Source of the DNA: Spirochaetaceae bacterium
GTDB lineage: Bacteria > Spirochaetota > Spirochaetia > Treponematales > Breznakiellaceae
DNA: 5,500 nt
NCBI GenBank assembly: GCA_031265535.1
Contig: JAISCO010000117.1
Coordinates: 1-5,500 of the forward strand
Direction of reading: 5' to 3'
The position numbers and the translations under genes are program-made. The first letter of the stretch is position 1. Every line of letters starts with the position of its first letter. Positions 5,253 to 5,500 of this stretch are shown here, piece by piece. Under the pieces are notes generated by a model. The model had not been told where the DNA came from. It saw nothing but the letters and a program-made list of their open reading frames with translations, and made no database searches.

Positions 5253-5500
5253 GTTAGCGTCTTGATTAGTTTTGAACAGCTTGTTTCAACATCGTTTGAA
5301 AAGCCGTCAACGGCATGGCCCAGGACAGAACCGGCCGTCATTGCGACGATTGCGATGATAAGGCCGAAAACTGTCGTTATCAGCGCCTCGTATATGCCGC
5401 TTGCCACTATTTGCGCGTTTACTTCCGTTGCGTCGGCGATTGATTTGAACGCGCCTATCATGCCGGACACCGTTCCCAAAAAGCCTGTAACCGGGGCAAG
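5249..5500 (-). CDS. exbB: ExbB/TolQ/MotA-family proton channel, partial at the right edge
   Basis: The last 83 codons of an ExbB/TolQ-type inner-membrane channel subunit; the 5' part lies beyond the window. The frame is open to the edge, starting LAPVTGFLGTVSGMIGAFKS, the family's LAPLLGLLGTVxGMIxAF motif at the start of a transmembrane helix. VNAQIVASGIYEALITTVFG, the other signature, leads into the last transmembrane helix (about 42-60). A TTG at 5479 is not a real start, because the motif continues upstream of it. With the two ExbD proteins it should form the PMF-driven motor complex. The stop overlaps the next ATG. Confidence 0.88.
   Translation of the reverse strand, partial: LAPVTGFLGTVSGMIGAFKSIADATEVNAQIVASGIYEALITTVFGLIIAIVAMTAGSVLGHAVDGFSNDVETSCSKLIKTLT

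Overview
The window looks like a diderm (Gram-negative-type) bacterium with about half G+C in its housekeeping part. A split transketolase, an ExbB-ExbD-ExbD operon, ATGA stop/start overlaps and poly-G tracts would suit a spirochaete of the Treponema kind. That assignment is inference, with low to moderate confidence. The striking feature is decay: most genes between positions 111 and 4325 carry a lesion, yet their families remain recognisable.

Layout. At 111-498 (minus strand) lies a hicBA toxin-antitoxin operon. Its hicB reading frame is broken by one base, and its hicA contains a 15-base C tract (G on the plus strand) in frame. Divergent from it, 662-1257 (plus strand) is a clearly AT-rich vapBC operon whose vapC has an in-frame TAA that removes the last part of the PIN domain. 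Convergent with that, 1297-3034 (minus strand) is a two-gene transketolase: the N-terminal subunit is intact and the C-terminal subunit is frameshifted at a C run. The stretch 3035-3524 holds two copies of a roughly 110-165 bp repeat that ends in a G tract, a good minus-strand promoter for transketolase, and a plus-strand promoter with an operator-like palindrome. The plus-strand gene at 3525-4325 is a RelB/DinJ antitoxin joined in frame to a PIN toxin. The junction is a T7 tract that looks like a one-base contraction of a former overlapping antitoxin-toxin gene pair. The PIN domain is then cut by a third repeat copy ending in G15. From 4327 to the right edge the minus strand carries a terminator, a short AT-rich repeat, two exbD genes and the 3' part of an exbB gene, with no visible damage.

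How it works together. The right-hand operon would encode a proton-motive-force motor of the Tol/Ton type. The transketolase pair would form one TPP enzyme of the pentose phosphate pathway if the frameshift were absent or bypassed. The rest is an island of three type II toxin-antitoxin modules. Three independent frame breaks (hicB, transketolase C-subunit, RelB-PIN) are each explained by loss of one base from a short homopolymer. This suggests either real slippage-driven decay or contingency, or homopolymer errors in the assembly. A repeat family with a poly-G 3' end, one copy of which truncates a toxin gene, is the most unusual element here.
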